A stretch of 64,000 bases of DNA from Butyrivibrio sp. (GTDB lineage: Bacteria > Bacillota > Clostridia > Lachnospirales > Lachnospiraceae). The DNA is taken from NCBI RefSeq assembly GCF_015056685.1, contig NZ_SVFW01000016.1, positions 9,274 through 73,273 of the forward strand, read 5' to 3'. Position numbers and translations under genes: made by a program. Below are positions 35,269 through 44,567 of the stretch, piece by piece. The notes below the pieces were generated by a model. It did no database searches and had not been told where the DNA came from. It worked only from the letters and a program-made list of their open reading frames with translations. Position 1 is the first letter of the stretch. Each line of letters starts with the position of its first letter.

Positions 35269-36330
35269 TTACAGTGCGTAAAGTGTGTTTTCCTGGAAAT
35301 TAAGAAAAGCCTCATCGCCAACATTATAGATCTTGCGGTTCTTTGGGTTGTACTCCTGGATCTTAACAAGAGCATCCGCAACCTGGATGTGATAATCCTG
35401 GTATGCGCCCATAAAGCAGGAATACATAACTTTTCCTTTAATAGCACCTGTATCGCCAAGATATGCTCCTTCAGGTCTAAGTACAACACTGCAGGATGCT
35501 CCGATCTCCATATTTCCTGTTGCGCACTTGACTTCTGCTCCATCAATAACAACTGTATCCTGCGCTTTCACGGTAGCATTCATGAAATTAGCTTCGCCGA
35601 TGAAATCAGCTACAAACTTGTTATTTGGGTAGTAGTAAGCCTCCTGAGGAGTTGATATCTGCTCAACAAGGCCTTTGTTCATAATGATTACTTTATCAGA
35701 AATAGCCATGGCCTCACTCTGGTCATGAGTTACGTAGATAGCGGTAATTCCTGCTTCCTGCTGGATCCTGCGGATTTCAGTACGCATGGATACACGAAGC
35801 TTGGCGTCAAGGTTTGATAAGGGCTCATCAAACAAAAGAACTCCCGGTTCAATAACAAGCGCTCTTGCAAGGGCAACTCTCTGCTGCTGTCCACCTGAAA
35901 GCTGATTTGTCATTCGGTTTTCCATACCTTCAAGTCCAACAAGCGCCAATATATCGGTAACTTTTTTCTTTATAACATCTTTGTCCATCTTGCGAAGCTT
36001 AAGTCCATAAGCTACGTTGTCAAAAATGTTGTAGTGAGGAAGAAGCGCATAGCTTTGGAAAACCATTGCAGTATCTCTCTTATTGGGTGTTAAGGCATTG
36101 ATAGCCTCATTTCCAAGATAAATCTCTCCCTCATCCGGGCTCTCAAATCCTGCGATCATTCGAAGGGTTGTAGTTTTTCCACAGCCTGAAGGTCCAAGCA
36201 GTGTCACAAAGCTTCCAGGTTCTATCTCTATATTTGCATCCTTTACTGCATAAAAATCTTTTCCTGTCTTTGGATCTTTATAAATTTTTGAAATATGTTC
36301 AAGGCGTACGCCTTTTTTCTCTTTTGCCAT
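35269..36330 (-). CDS. ABC transporter ATP-binding protein, FbpC/PotA type
   Basis: 353 residues from the ATG at 36330 (GAGAGGA upstream). Walker A is GPSGCGKTTT, the Q-loop follows, the signature is LSGGQQQRVALARAL, Walker B is VLLFDEPLSNLDA, and the switch His is in YVTHDQSEA. A C-terminal TOBE-like regulatory domain spans about 265-350. It energises the fused permease encoded upstream. Similar ATPases drive ferric iron, polyamine, phosphonate or sugar-phosphate import. Confidence 0.9.
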   Translation of the reverse strand: MAKEKKGVRLEHISKIYKDPKTGKDFYAVKDANIEIEPGSFVTLLGPSGCGKTTTLRMIAGFESPDEGEIYLGNEAINALTPNKRDTAMVFQSYALLPHYNIFDNVAYGLKLRKMDKDVIKKKVTDILALVGLEGMENRMTNQLSGGQQQRVALARALVIEPGVLLFDEPLSNLDAKLRVSMRTEIRRIQQEAGITAIYVTHDQSEAMAISDKVIIMNKGLVEQISTPQEAYYYPNNKFVADFIGEANFMNATVKAQDTVVIDGAEVKCATGNMEIGASCSVVLRPEGAYLGDTGAIKGKVMYSCFMGAYQDYHIQVADALVKIQEYNPKNRKIYNVGDEAFLNFQENTLYAL

Positions 36331-36390
36331 AATATTCCTCTCCATCTATGTTTTCAAAAAATGGACCACGAACCCCGTCCCCACCAGGGT

Positions 36391-38097
36391 TCATTCCATC
36401 ACTCTTTTACTTGTTCCAAATCGCTTAATGATCATATTCATTATCAAAACAGCTCCATAGGTTATGCAGATAAGGATTGTGGCGAAAGCACAGGCGATGC
36501 CATAAGATCCTTTTTCTGCAAACTCATTGATCTGAACCGTAATAAGCAGATAAGACGGTGTAACAAGAAGTATGATCGCACTGATAGCTGTAATACTACG
36601 GACAAATGATGTAACAAATCCGCTAAGGAAACTATCCTTGATAAGTGGAAGTGTCACTGTCATAAACACCTTGAAGCTGTCTGCTCCCATGTCATAAGCT
36701 GATTCTTCAATGCTCTTGTCAATCTGGCGAAGGGCTGATATTCCGCTTCGCGTTCCTGTGGGAAGACTACGAACAATAAATACGATAACAAGAATAGCAC
36801 CTGTTCCGTAAAGTCCCTGAAGGATTCCGGTTCCAAAGAGGCCGCCTGAGAAGCCTCTTATGTATCCAATACCAAGAACAGTACCGGGTACAGCCATTGC
36901 AAGCATTGAAACAGCTTCTATAAAGCCCTTTGCCTTGAATTTTCTTTTTACAACAAGATAAGAAATGATCATGGACAAAAGAGCTGTGATCGGTGCAGAA
37001 ATTAGTGACAGGATAAAGCTGTCCTTAAAGGCCTTGAGGCCCTTATACTTTGTAAAGACAAGTCCAAACCACTTAAATGTCAGATGGAAATCATATCCCC
37101 ATGTACGGAACATTGCTCCGAAAGGAACACAGATGTACATGATGATAACGAAGATTGCCAGTGCTGAGCAGAGGATTGTCAAAGGAACTGTTACACTCTT
37201 ATCAGTGATGAGCATTCTTTCTCTTGAAGCCTTTCCTGAGAGTGTAGCGGTACTCTTAGCCTCAAGGTAATACTTCTGGACAATGAACATCACAAGTGTT
37301 ATTGCCAAAAGAACTACCGCCATCGCTGCAGCTCCCTGCTTATCATATGCACCTGTTATCTGAAGATATATGGTTGTTGCAAGAGTATCATATGATCCGC
37401 CGATGATCATTGGGTTGGCAAAATCTGCTATAGACTCAATGAATGTTACTAAAAATGCATTTCCAAGACCCGGAAGGATAAGAGGGAATGTCACTGTCAT
37501 GAATACCTTAAATCTTGAAGCTCCCATGTCTCTTGCAGCTTCTTCCAGGGATGGATCGATATTTTTCAAAAGACCTTTCAGCATCATATAGCAGACAGGG
37601 AAAAAGGTAAGCGTCTGTACTATCGCAATTCCCCAAAAGCCATACACGCTGTTGTCATAAATTTTCAAAAGAAATCGTGTTATGATTCCTGCTTTTCCAA
37701 AAAGCATGATCATTGAAAGTGAAAGAACAAATGGCGGTGAAACAACAGGAAGCATTGATACCACCTTAAAGAGTCCTTCCATGAATCTTGTGCGGAGCTT
37801 TACATAGACCTCCACATATGCAAATAAAAGTCCGATAAGGGCAGATGCAATGCCCACCAAAAATCCTACTTTTAAAGTATTGGTTATGGCCCTTCTAAAA
37901 TTTGCCAGTTCCATAACTCTTTTAAATGTGTCTAAGGTAAATCCCGATTCAGAAATAAAGCTATCCACAAGCAGTATTGCCAGCGGATACAAAATAAATA
38001 CAGTCAAAAAAACAATCAAAAGCACGATGGTTGAGACCATAATTGGGTCTGCCATAAGCTTTTTCCTGTCAAGGCTGGCACTTTGACTTTTTGCCAT
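36391..38097 (-). CDS. ABC transporter permease, fused two-domain FbpB type
   Basis: 568 residues with about twelve membrane segments and two permease domains. Each has an EAA loop: EEAARDMGASRFKVF near residue 185 and EESAYDMGADSFKVF near residue 475. Such fused permeases belong to the ferric iron/2-aminoethylphosphonate group. It lies between the binding-protein and ATPase genes, with hairpins plus T-runs at both junctions. Confidence 0.9.
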   Translation of the reverse strand: MAKSQSASLDRKKLMADPIMVSTIVLLIVFLTVFILYPLAILLVDSFISESGFTLDTFKRVMELANFRRAITNTLKVGFLVGIASALIGLLFAYVEVYVKLRTRFMEGLFKVVSMLPVVSPPFVLSLSMIMLFGKAGIITRFLLKIYDNSVYGFWGIAIVQTLTFFPVCYMMLKGLLKNIDPSLEEAARDMGASRFKVFMTVTFPLILPGLGNAFLVTFIESIADFANPMIIGGSYDTLATTIYLQITGAYDKQGAAAMAVVLLAITLVMFIVQKYYLEAKSTATLSGKASRERMLITDKSVTVPLTILCSALAIFVIIMYICVPFGAMFRTWGYDFHLTFKWFGLVFTKYKGLKAFKDSFILSLISAPITALLSMIISYLVVKRKFKAKGFIEAVSMLAMAVPGTVLGIGYIRGFSGGLFGTGILQGLYGTGAILVIVFIVRSLPTGTRSGISALRQIDKSIEESAYDMGADSFKVFMTVTLPLIKDSFLSGFVTSFVRSITAISAIILLVTPSYLLITVQINEFAEKGSYGIACAFATILICITYGAVLIMNMIIKRFGTSKRVME

Positions 38098-38119
38098 TGT
38101 TATGTCCTCCTTGTTAACT

Positions 38120-38152
38120 CAAAAAATGGAGCGGATGTATGACATCCGCCCC
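38120..38152 (-). terminator. Intra-operon hairpin/attenuator between binding protein and permease
   Basis: GCGGATGT (38131-38138) pairs with ACATCCGC (38142-38149), extended by GG/CC with one mismatch, and TCCATTTTTT follows on the minus strand. It probably makes the binding protein more abundant than the membrane parts. A weaker GAACCC/GGGTTC hairpin plus T-run lies at 36354-36392. Confidence 0.7.
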
Positions 38153-38163
38153 AAATAAACACA

Positions 38164-39336
38164 TTATTCTGTCTTGAAACGATCGTCTGCAGCACTTCCA
38201 AGTGCAGTCATAACTTCTTCTACATAAGTAGTTGTATTCTGTTTAGCATCTTCAAAGTCGTAATCCATAACATTTTCAGGATCAAGACCAAACTCTGCTG
38301 CTACTTCAGGCTGTTTTGCATTATCAATTACAAGGAACTGATATGAGCCGTTCTGTGCAGCAAGTTCTACGCAGTCAGGGCTGAGTGCATATTCGATCCA
38401 AAGCTTAGCTGCATTTGGATGTGCACATCCCTTAAATATAGCTGTTGCGCCAACTTCGAAAGATGTTCCTGATGAAGGAATGATAAGTCCTACATTGCCA
38501 TATCCGTTGTCAACGATCTGTGTGATTCCATCGTGAAGGAAGCCAATACCTACAACGCACTCACCTGTACCAACGTTCTTTGATGGGCCAGAACCTGATT
38601 TTGTATAAACTTCGATATTCTTATCAAGATCAACAAGATACTGAATACCCTCGTCATGTCCATATTTCTGGATCATAGTATTGATAACAAGTTTTGCTGT
38701 TCCTGCTGTATTGTAGTTTGAAAGCCAGATAAGGCCTTTGTACTTCTCATCAAGAAGGTCCTTCCAATCGGCCGGCTCATCAATACCCATACGTGAAAGC
38801 TCATCCTTATTTACCATGAATCCAAGGATTCCTTTGTAGATTCCATACCACTGGCCCTGAGCATCGCGGTATTTGTCACTCAAAAGATGGCTTGCATTTA
38901 CTGCCTCATATGGCTCCAAAAGTCCTTCTGAAGCTGCTACGTTATAAGGATCTGTTGTTCCTCCAAACCATACATCTCCTGAAGGATTTCCGTTTTCCTC
39001 TTCAATCTTGCTTTGTACTTCACCTGTTGATAATCTCTGATACTGAACTTTGATTCCATAAAGTTCCTGGAAATGCTCACATGCAGCTGCTAAATATTCT
39101 TCCTCACAAGAACCGTAGACAATAAGTTCCCCCTCTGCCTTTGCAGCTTCAATGATCGCATCAAGGCCACCTGCTTCTTCTACAGGTGCTTCTGCCTGTG
39201 TCTCTGCAGGAGCTGTCTCCTCAGTCTTTGTCTCAGCTGCAGGAGTCTCTGTAGCTGCAGGCTGACTCTGAGAGCCACAGCCCATAAGGCCTAACGTCAT
39301 AAGTCCTGCCAATACCAACGCTAATTTCTTTTTCAT
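38164..39336 (-). CDS. ABC transporter substrate-binding lipoprotein, FbpA type
   Basis: 390 residues from the ATG at 39336 (GGAAAGGAG upstream). Lipoprotein signal with lipobox GLMGC, a low-complexity Ala/Glu/Thr linker (about 24-55), then a cluster D/F solute-binding domain beginning GELIVYGSCEE and containing GKGILGFMVNKDEL-like (GIYKGILGFMVN) and GVGTGECVVGIG-like blocks. It captures the ligand for the permease. The ligand may be ferric iron, a polyol, or a phosphonate; it cannot be settled from sequence. Confidence 0.9.
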   Translation of the reverse strand: MKKKLALVLAGLMTLGLMGCGSQSQPAATETPAAETKTEETAPAETQAEAPVEEAGGLDAIIEAAKAEGELIVYGSCEEEYLAAACEHFQELYGIKVQYQRLSTGEVQSKIEEENGNPSGDVWFGGTTDPYNVAASEGLLEPYEAVNASHLLSDKYRDAQGQWYGIYKGILGFMVNKDELSRMGIDEPADWKDLLDEKYKGLIWLSNYNTAGTAKLVINTMIQKYGHDEGIQYLVDLDKNIEVYTKSGSGPSKNVGTGECVVGIGFLHDGITQIVDNGYGNVGLIIPSSGTSFEVGATAIFKGCAHPNAAKLWIEYALSPDCVELAAQNGSYQFLVIDNAKQPEVAAEFGLDPENVMDYDFEDAKQNTTTYVEEVMTALGSAADDRFKTE

Positions 39337-39487
39337 TTTCCTTCTCCTTTCCAAATGAAATAAACATTTGATAAAAAAAGCATAAATCATTTAAGTTTTT
39401 AGCTATACCTAAATTTCTGTTTTAATATCCGATTTTCTGAACCATTTTTTCTGTGTTGTTGTCATTTTTGTGATAAAATTAATTTGG

Positions 39488-39496
39488 TATTATGTG
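39488..39496 (+). promoter_or_regulatory. Extended -10 of the EAL-GGDEF gene
   Basis: TGGTATTAT (TATTAT at 39488-39493) on the plus strand. Start near 39500 gives a 32-base leader to the TTG at 39532. -35 is poor. Confidence 0.5.
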
Positions 39497-39531
39497 ACAT
39501 GTTTGTTTTTCAAAATATTCAGGAGACCGCG

Positions 39532-42099
39532 TTGGAATCAAGTAAAGGCAATAATTCTGATTTTGAAAAATATATTTTGGATAACCTGGACAGGGCTTTG
39601 GAAGAAGAATGGATAAAAGCTTACCATCAGCCCTTGATTCGCGCTGCAAACGGCAGAGTTTCCGACGAAGAGGCCTTTGCACGATGGGAAACACCAGATG
39701 GTGATATCTATCCCGCTTCTCTATTTGTCCCTATACTTGACAAGCATAACCTGACCTATAAACTAGATCTTTACATGGTAAACCGGGTTTTGGAAAAGTT
39801 AAAAAGCCAGGCATCACATGATCTTTTTATTGTTCCCGAATCAGTAAATCTGTCCGGGACAGATTTTAAATGCTGTGACATGGTATCTGAGATCATAAAA
39901 CTTGTTGATAAGTCAGGGCTTTCAAGGGAAAAACTCTGCATTGAACTGTCTGAAAAAGATATTTCTTCAGACATGGATTATTACAAAGATATCATAGATC
40001 GCTTCAGGTCAGCCGGCATCAAAGTTTGGATGGATAACTACGGAAGTGGCTACGCATCTCTTTTGATCCTGTTAAAGATTCATTTTGACCTTCTTAAGAT
40101 AAATGATGCTTTTACTCATCTGATTGGCAAAGACGAAGCCGGCCAAATACTCCTCACCGAGGTTGTAAAGACTGCACTTTCACTTGGAACAGATACTGTT
40201 GCTGAAGGAATTGAAACAAAGGAACAGGCAGACTTTTTGACAGAGATAGGATGTACCAAGCTTCAGGGCTTCTACTATGTTCATCCGGTATCACTATCAG
40301 ACATTGTCGAAAGAAATGAAAAAGGCATACAGATCGGTTTTGAGAATCCCGAAGAGTCCTCTTACTTTGAACAGGTAGGAAAAATAAACCTCTATGACCT
40401 GTCACTTTCTCAGAATGATGACAAGCCCCTTTCCGATTATTTCGATGCTACTCCTATGGTAATTTTTTCAATAGGTAAGGATAAAGCAACATTTGTCAGA
40501 TGCAATAAGAGCTTTCGAAATTTTATATTAAAAAAATTTCCTGAGTTCAAAGAAATAAATGAGATTGACTACTCTTCAATAAATCCGGGAGTTGGTTACT
40601 ACTCTTTTAATGCCGCCAGGCAGTGCGCAGCGGATGGAAGAAGAGTGATAATCGATGACAGAATGAATGACGGAAGAATCGTTCAGCTGCTCATGTTCAG
40701 GATTGCAGTAAATCCTGTTACCGGTGACGCAGCTGTTGCTACAGTAATTTTGTCTGTTTCTGACCCCGACAGTAAGGACTCACTGACTTACAACTACATA
40801 GCAAGAGCACTCAGCGAGGATTATATAACACTATTCTTTGTGGATCTGGATAACGATTCTTTTACCGAGTATTCTTCCCATGGCGAGAGTCGCGATATAT
40901 CTTTTGAAAGAAAAGGTTCTTATTTCTTTGACCTGGACAAGGACGACTTTGATCCTCCGATCATTGAAGAGGATAAAGAACAGTTCAAAAAATTGTTCAC
41001 AAAAGAAATAGTAGCAAGCGAACTTGAAAAGAATGGAGTATATTCCGTTGTTACAAGAATGCTTATTAAGGGTGTCCCGACCTTTGTCACTGTTAAAGCG
41101 GTAAAAGTTAAGGGAAAAGGAAATCATGTAATTATCGGCATTAACAACGTTGATAATCAGATAAAAGCCCGTGAAGTACTTGAGCATGCCAAGGAAGAAG
41201 AAATAATATACTCCAGGATCGGCGCTCTCTCAGGCAATTACATATACATTTTCTCCGTTGATCCTGTTACAGGTCACTATAAGAAATATATTCCAACAAA
41301 CAAACGTGTTGCCTCAGAGCTTCCTGAAGAAGGCGATGATTTCTTTGGGGATATGATAAAAATCACTCCTAAAATTGCCTATCCGGATGATGTGGATGAT
41401 ATATTATCTGCTTTTACCAAAAAAAAGGTGATGAAACATGTACGGTCTGCCGGTGTTTTCGAACACCGTCACAGGCTTTTATATGGTGATTCCTTTATAT
41501 ATGTTGCTATGAGAGCTGTTATGGATAAAAAAGGCGGAGACGAAAAGCTGGTCGTCGGCGTTCTTGATATTGATGAAGTTGTACGACGCGAGCAGGAATA
41601 CAACGAAAATCTTTATGCTGCAGAAAGCAAAGCCATCATCGACGAGCTTACGGGCATAAAGAACAAACATGCATATGCCGAAACAGAGCTCATGATGAAT
41701 GAAATGATCTCAGACGGCACCATCGAAGATTTTGCCCTTGCGGTATTTGACTTAAATGGTCTCAAACAGATAAATGACACTCTGGGTCATCAGGCTGGTG
41801 ACGAATACATCCGGAAAGGCTGCTCCACCATTTGTAGCTTTTTCAAGCGCAGCCCTGTATTTAGAATTGGTGGTGATGAATTCGTAGCAATAATCCAAGG
41901 TCCTGATTACCTTAACTGTTCAGCTATCATGACCAACTTTAAAAAGCACAACATCAAAAATCAGTACAAAGGCGATGTTGTAGTCGCAGCCGGTCTCTCT
42001 AAATATACGAAAGGCGACAAAACACTATCCCAGATTTTTGAGCGTGCTGACAAAGAAATGTACAAAAACAAAAACGAGATAAAGCAGCTCAATAAATGA
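39532..42099 (+). CDS. EAL-GGDEF signalling protein (cyclic di-GMP turnover)
   Basis: About 855 residues from a TTG at 39532 with AGGAG six bases upstream; the longer frame starts upstream of the likely transcription start. The N-terminal EAL domain (about 10-260) has EEAFARW, SVNLS, IELSEKD, AEGIET and LQGFYY, but the DDFG motif reads DNYG, losing one metal-binding Asp. The middle (about 290-680) has no clear signature and may hold PAS-like folds. The C-terminal GGDEF domain has DLNGLKQINDTLGHQAGD and an intact RIGGDEF. It is predicted to make cyclic di-GMP; breakdown activity is doubtful. It diverges from the ABC transporter operon. Confidence 0.88.
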   Translation: MESSKGNNSDFEKYILDNLDRALEEEWIKAYHQPLIRAANGRVSDEEAFARWETPDGDIYPASLFVPILDKHNLTYKLDLYMVNRVLEKLKSQASHDLFIVPESVNLSGTDFKCCDMVSEIIKLVDKSGLSREKLCIELSEKDISSDMDYYKDIIDRFRSAGIKVWMDNYGSGYASLLILLKIHFDLLKINDAFTHLIGKDEAGQILLTEVVKTALSLGTDTVAEGIETKEQADFLTEIGCTKLQGFYYVHPVSLSDIVERNEKGIQIGFENPEESSYFEQVGKINLYDLSLSQNDDKPLSDYFDATPMVIFSIGKDKATFVRCNKSFRNFILKKFPEFKEINEIDYSSINPGVGYYSFNAARQCAADGRRVIIDDRMNDGRIVQLLMFRIAVNPVTGDAAVATVILSVSDPDSKDSLTYNYIARALSEDYITLFFVDLDNDSFTEYSSHGESRDISFERKGSYFFDLDKDDFDPPIIEEDKEQFKKLFTKEIVASELEKNGVYSVVTRMLIKGVPTFVTVKAVKVKGKGNHVIIGINNVDNQIKAREVLEHAKEEEIIYSRIGALSGNYIYIFSVDPVTGHYKKYIPTNKRVASELPEEGDDFFGDMIKITPKIAYPDDVDDILSAFTKKKVMKHVRSAGVFEHRHRLLYGDSFIYVAMRAVMDKKGGDEKLVVGVLDIDEVVRREQEYNENLYAAESKAIIDELTGIKNKHAYAETELMMNEMISDGTIEDFALAVFDLNGLKQINDTLGHQAGDEYIRKGCSTICSFFKRSPVFRIGGDEFVAIIQGPDYLNCSAIMTNFKKHNIKNQYKGDVVVAAGLSKYTKGDKTLSQIFERADKEMYKNKNEIKQLNK

Positions 42100-42119
42100 T
42101 GCCTGAGGTGGCACATGTG

Positions 42120-42872
42120 TCACTTCACAAACTCTGAAGGCGAAGAGCCGGTGTAGCGCTTAAATACTGTATTGAAGTGTTTGTAGTCGGAAAAACCCGT
42201 AAGATCGGATACTTCATAAACTTTGTATTTACCGGTTTCAAGAAGCTTTACTGCCTGCTGAACCCGGTATTTATTCAGGAAATCAAGATAGCTGGTCCCT
42301 GTGGATTCCTTGAATTTGCGTGACAGATAGCTTGAAGAAACTCCAAATCGGTCGGAAAAGATTTCTATGCTGATCTTTTCCGAATAATGGAGCTTGGTTT
42401 CATCAAGGATCTGCTGGATATAATCATTTTCTTTGTCAGTTTTTATGAATACATCTGAGCTCTTTTGCTCTATCTGCTCAAGGCGATGCTCCTTCTCTAT
42501 CTCAGATATCACTTTGGCTATGCTGGCCTTTAACTCTTCCTCGTCTACTGGCTTCATAAGATAGGCAGAAACTCCAAGATTTATAGCTTTTTTGGCATAA
42601 TCAAAATCCGCATAGCTGGTAAGAATGATCGTTTTAAGATCGCTATTACCATCATCCTCCCCTGCCCGCCTTATCATCTCGATGCCATCCATTACAGGCA
42701 TCATGATATCAACAAGCACTATGTCAGGCTCAAGCTCTTTTATCTTCTCAAGCCCTTCCCTGCCGTTTGCAGCTTCGCCAACTATGGTACAGCCCATGCC
42801 TACCCAGTCCATGGTATAGGCTATGCCTTTTCTTATGATATCTTCATCCTCAACAATCAATACTCTATACAT
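42120..42872 (-). CDS. Response regulator, REC + AraC-type HTH (YesN-like)
   Basis: 250 residues. The receiver domain has the acidic pair in VEDEDIIRKG, the phosphorylated Asp in VLVDIMMPVMDG (about 55), Thr/Ser in TSYADF and Lys in MKPVDEEEL. After a short linker, the double helix-turn-helix of AraC type lies at about 150-250 (SDRFGVSSSYLSRKFKESTG; SDLTGFSDYKHFNTVFKRYTG). It is the output partner of the sensor kinase encoded just upstream. It converges on the EAL-GGDEF gene with only 20 bases between the stops. Confidence 0.92.
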   Translation of the reverse strand: MYRVLIVEDEDIIRKGIAYTMDWVGMGCTIVGEAANGREGLEKIKELEPDIVLVDIMMPVMDGIEMIRRAGEDDGNSDLKTIILTSYADFDYAKKAINLGVSAYLMKPVDEEELKASIAKVISEIEKEHRLEQIEQKSSDVFIKTDKENDYIQQILDETKLHYSEKISIEIFSDRFGVSSSYLSRKFKESTGTSYLDFLNKYRVQQAVKLLETGKYKVYEVSDLTGFSDYKHFNTVFKRYTGSSPSEFVK

Positions 42873-42920
42873 AATCCCTCATTCTATGTTTTTTACTCCG
42901 TCAAAAGCCTTCCCCTATCA

Positions 42921-44567
42921 TCAGATGTGCTTTGGAATAGTGAGCCTTACTATTGTCCCCTTATCCTTAACACTAGAGATATCAAGGCCGTAATCCCCTT
43001 TATACATCAGGCGTATCCTGCGGTGGATATTGTAAAGCCCATAATGCATCGTTGTGTTGTTGTCTTCCTTTAGGTTATCACGTATTTCTTTTAACTGCTT
43101 TTCTTCTATTCCTGCGCCGTCGTCTTCACATATAAACACCAGCATTTCCTGCATCTGATAGCCTCTTATGCTGACGCACAGCTTTTCCTTGGTGCCAAAG
43201 CCGTATTTAACAGCATTCTCCAAAAGCGGCTGTATGAGAAGCTTTGGAATAAGGCATTCCATTATATCCTCTGCCACATCCAGCTCATATGCAAAGCGCT
43301 TGTTAAACCTTATCTGCAGGATATTCAGATAATACTGGAGGTTATCCAGATCTTCTTTTACCGTGACCTCTTCACGAACCTCTCTGATACTATAGCGTAA
43401 AAGACCTGACAAAGAAACGATCATCTTGTCGGCAGCTGCTGCATCAATCCTTGCCATAAATCTGATATTATCCAAAGTGTTAAAAAGAAAATGCGGATTA
43501 AACTGACTTTCAAGCTGCTTAACCTGGGAAAAAGCAGCGTTTTCTGCCAGTTCTTTGTTTTGCTCTATCTGGTCCTTAAGGCCCTGAAGCATCTTGTTAA
43601 AGTCATTTCCAATTACCATGAACTCTGTGCTGCTGTCTATATCAAGGCTCACGTCAAAATTGCCGTTCTGCACTTCTTCAAAGGCATCTTCAATCTTCTT
43701 TATGTCCTTTGTGTACTCCTTTGAACTCTTGGATGTACTGCGTATGGTAATAAGAGCAATGGCAATAAAAATAATTATTACTATGGCGACCATTACCCAG
43801 ATAAGCTCAATGCTCTTTGAAATATCATTGATCGTGTAGAGCACAAGGCCTTTGTCCGTTTTATTCGAGAAGACATAATACAGTTTCCCGGCCTGCCTCA
43901 CATATCCTGTCCTGTTGTAAAAAGAGCTGTCTATCTGGCCGTACGCATCCTGCATCATCTTGGTGTTGCTGGCATAAACCCATCCGCTATTGTCAGTTAA
44001 AATAACAAATCTGTCCTGGACAACTATTGCACCTGAAACAACTTCATTTGGGACAATATAGCAAATAGCATATTTCAAGGTATTTCCTTCATAAACACCT
44101 TTTCCTATGCAGAGATTTTTACCGTATAAAACGGTTGCAGTTTTCCCTTCATTCTTTTTTATGCTGTTCCAAACGCCCCAATTAGCGTATTCTTCAGCAA
44201 TCAAGAACTTAGGAGTAGTTCTTTTGCTTGAAAAAAGAACTTTTCTGTCACTGGAAAGTATAATAAGATTTCCGATATCCCCAAATGAAGCAGTCCTGTT
44301 ATAAAGCGCAGAAAAGATACTATCCCAACTTTCTTCCGCAAGAATGTCATCTACATCATCCATCATTTCATAGTAAATATTCATGATTCTTTTTATCTCG
44401 TTACATGATGCAGCGTTATCGGATTTATTGGAATCCTCCATGAAATGTATCCACACTATTGCAAACAGGACAAAAACAGCCATTACTATTGCCGCTACAG
44501 GAACAATGGAAAATCTTATGAAAGTCTTTCTTATGTTTTCCTGAAAGGAGCCTACATTCTTACTCAT
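42921..44567 (-). CDS. Sensor histidine kinase, YesM/LytS type
   Basis: 548 residues. One membrane segment near 20-42, an extracellular sensor domain (about 45-260), a second segment near 262-285, a HAMP-like linker, then His_kinase PF06580 with FNPHFLFNTLDNIRFM (phospho-His) and HATPase_c with PLLENAVKYGFG and DDGAGI. It phosphorylates the downstream AraC-type regulator. The start overlaps the binding-protein gene by eight bases, so the extracellular protein and kinase are made together. Confidence 0.92.
   Translation of the reverse strand: MSKNVGSFQENIRKTFIRFSIVPVAAIVMAVFVLFAIVWIHFMEDSNKSDNAASCNEIKRIMNIYYEMMDDVDDILAEESWDSIFSALYNRTASFGDIGNLIILSSDRKVLFSSKRTTPKFLIAEEYANWGVWNSIKKNEGKTATVLYGKNLCIGKGVYEGNTLKYAICYIVPNEVVSGAIVVQDRFVILTDNSGWVYASNTKMMQDAYGQIDSSFYNRTGYVRQAGKLYYVFSNKTDKGLVLYTINDISKSIELIWVMVAIVIIIFIAIALITIRSTSKSSKEYTKDIKKIEDAFEEVQNGNFDVSLDIDSSTEFMVIGNDFNKMLQGLKDQIEQNKELAENAAFSQVKQLESQFNPHFLFNTLDNIRFMARIDAAAADKMIVSLSGLLRYSIREVREEVTVKEDLDNLQYYLNILQIRFNKRFAYELDVAEDIMECLIPKLLIQPLLENAVKYGFGTKEKLCVSIRGYQMQEMLVFICEDDGAGIEEKQLKEIRDNLKEDNNTTMHYGLYNIHRRIRLMYKGDYGLDISSVKDKGTIVRLTIPKHI

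Noticed and set aside
42100..42119. GTGGCACATGTGTCAC palindrome as a bidirectional terminator
   Set aside because: No T-run follows on either strand; stem short with one mismatch.
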